Assembly: GCA_002450755.1 (NCBI GenBank)
Contig: DKAI01000021.1
Location: 1-6,293 of the forward strand
DNA: 6,293 nucleotides
DNA from: Deltaproteobacteria bacterium UBA6930
Lineage (GTDB): Bacteria > Myxococcota_A > UBA9160 > UBA6930
Direction of reading: 5' to 3'
Part shown: positions 5,637 through 6,293 of the stretch, one piece after another
Layout: the number at the start of each line of letters is the position of its first letter
Numbering within the stretch: position 1 is the first letter of the stretch
Made by a program: the position numbers and the translations under genes
The notes under the pieces: generated by a model
What the model was told of the DNA's origin: nothing
The model's database searches: none
What the model saw: the letters and a program-made list of their open reading frames with translations, nothing else

Positions 5637-6293
5637 CTGCGATCACGTTGACGATCTCGCCCATTATATGGGTAAGGTCAAAATCTTTTGGACTAAATAT
5701 TTTCTTGACTCCTTCGCCGATAAGCTTTTCCGCATCCTCCTTCGGAATAATACCTCCCGCGACAATTGGGATATTACAATGCGTAGATCTCATTCTATCG
5801 ATGAGATCTAATAAAAGAATTTCGTGAGAGCCGGAAAGAATCGAAAGTCCTATCAAATGTACACCTTCGTCTCTGGCAGAACTGAGGATCTCCTCGGTTG
5901 TTAGACGTATACCTTGGTAGACCACCTCCATGCCAACGTTTCGAGCTCTGACCGCGATTTGTTCCGCACCGTTACTGTGTCCATCCAAACCTGGTTTCCC
6001 AATAAGAATTTTAGGAGGCCTTCCCAGCAATCGAGTTAGTTCTTTTACTTGGTTCTGTATTTTGCGGACTTGGACGTCTGAATTGCGAAGGGATGAAATT
6101 ACTACCCCGGTAGGAGCACGGTATTCGCCAAAGATCGCGCGTAAGGTATTACCCCATTCTCCTGTGGTTACTCCCGAACGAGCGCAGTCAATAGAAAGAG
6201 GCATTATGTTCTGTCCGTTGCGGAGACCTTCCGTGAGATTTCGAAGACTTCGGGAAACTTCACTATCGTTACGTTTAGTACGAAACCTTTGGA
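5620..6293 (-). CDS. B12-dependent acyl-CoA mutase, ethylmalonyl-CoA mutase/MeaA-like, C-terminal part
   Basis: This is the C-terminal part of an adenosylcobalamin-dependent acyl-CoA mutase; the frame is open to the right edge, so the 5' end is missing. An internal ATG at 6204 is not the start, because the 29 codons before it continue the family sequence (RTKRNDSEVSRSL, then GQNIMPLSID). The segment GVTTGEWGNTLRAIFGEYRAPTG ends the catalytic barrel part. The cobalamin domain follows: GKPGLDGHSNGAEQIA has the DXHXXG motif, whose histidine (codon 5977-5979) is the cobalt ligand, followed by GLSILSGSH and VAGGIIP. The wording GKPGLDGHSNGAEQIAVRAR and YQGIRLT matches ethylmalonyl-CoA mutase/MeaA rather than methylmalonyl-CoA mutase, which usually has AKMGQDGHDRGA. 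The substrate is therefore probably ethylmalonyl-CoA, but the missing catalytic half is needed to decide. The stop overlaps meaB. Confidence 0.88.
   Translation of the reverse strand, partial: QRFRTKRNDSEVSRSLRNLTEGLRNGQNIMPLSIDCARSGVTTGEWGNTLRAIFGEYRAPTGVVISSLRNSDVQVRKIQNQVKELTRLLGRPPKILIGKPGLDGHSNGAEQIAVRARNVGMEVVYQGIRLTTEEILSSARDEGVHLIGLSILSGSHEILLLDLIDRMRSTHCNIPIVAGGIIPKEDAEKLIGEGVKKIFSPKDFDLTHIMGEIVNVIADEFKN

Noticed and set aside
5326..5811. Plus-strand 161-codon open frame antisense to meaB and the mutase
   Set aside because: It is a shadow of two well-supported genes whose motifs are intact on the minus strand; no ribosome-binding site or known domain.
5620..6204. Mutase cobalamin domain as a separate 194-residue small subunit starting at ATG 6204
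   Set aside because: The frame continues upstream to the window edge with sequence typical of the fused mutase family, and no ribosome-binding site precedes the ATG.

Overview
This is a compact bacterial chromosomal segment of roughly balanced base composition. It holds eight complete protein genes and one gene cut by the right edge. Neighbours overlap or sit a few bases apart, and at least three genes use TTG or GTG starts. I see no rRNA, tRNA, CRISPR array, insertion sequence, phage gene or attachment site. The CcmH-type System I cytochrome c maturation protein, EpsC-type serine acetyltransferase and AdoCbl-dependent mutase module suggest an aerobic or facultative Gram-negative-type bacterium. 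The sequence does not allow a firm taxonomic call, and an uncultured lineage is my guess only.

Layout from left to right. Positions 1-266 are non-coding or uncertain and contain a possible promoter. A plus-strand pair follows: a Nudix hydrolase (likely start TTG 267) and a DUF1232/YkvA-like membrane protein. They run tail-to-tail, with interleaved stop codons, into a minus-strand pair: a hotdog acyl-CoA thioesterase and, upstream of it, a RecB/Cas4-like PD-(D/E)XK nuclease with a four-cysteine Fe-S signature. A short divergent intergenic region at about 2591-2686 separates the nuclease from a plus-strand run: serine O-acetyltransferase (cysE), an overlapping ccmH-like gene with an unusual cysteine motif, and a PduO-type cob(I)alamin adenosyltransferase. 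The last of these converges on a minus-strand operon: the C-terminal part of a B12-dependent acyl-CoA mutase (5' end outside the window) and an overlapping meaB GTPase gene.

The right third is the clearest functional unit. The adenosyltransferase makes adenosylcobalamin, the MeaB GTPase gates its loading onto the mutase and protects the enzyme, and the mutase rearranges an acyl-CoA carbon skeleton. The cobalamin domain reads like ethylmalonyl-CoA mutase/MeaA rather than classical methylmalonyl-CoA mutase, so an ethylmalonyl-CoA-type carbon assimilation route is a reasonable hypothesis. The middle of the window serves cysteine synthesis and cytochrome c maturation; the left side is housekeeping or unknown.

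I do not see a convincing undescribed multi-gene system. The most useful leads are the atypical CcmH cysteine motif, the adenosyltransferase start that lacks a ribosome-binding site and may be leaderless, the stand-alone Fe-S nuclease with a repeat-encoded acidic tail, and the C-terminal isoleucine on the serine acetyltransferase.
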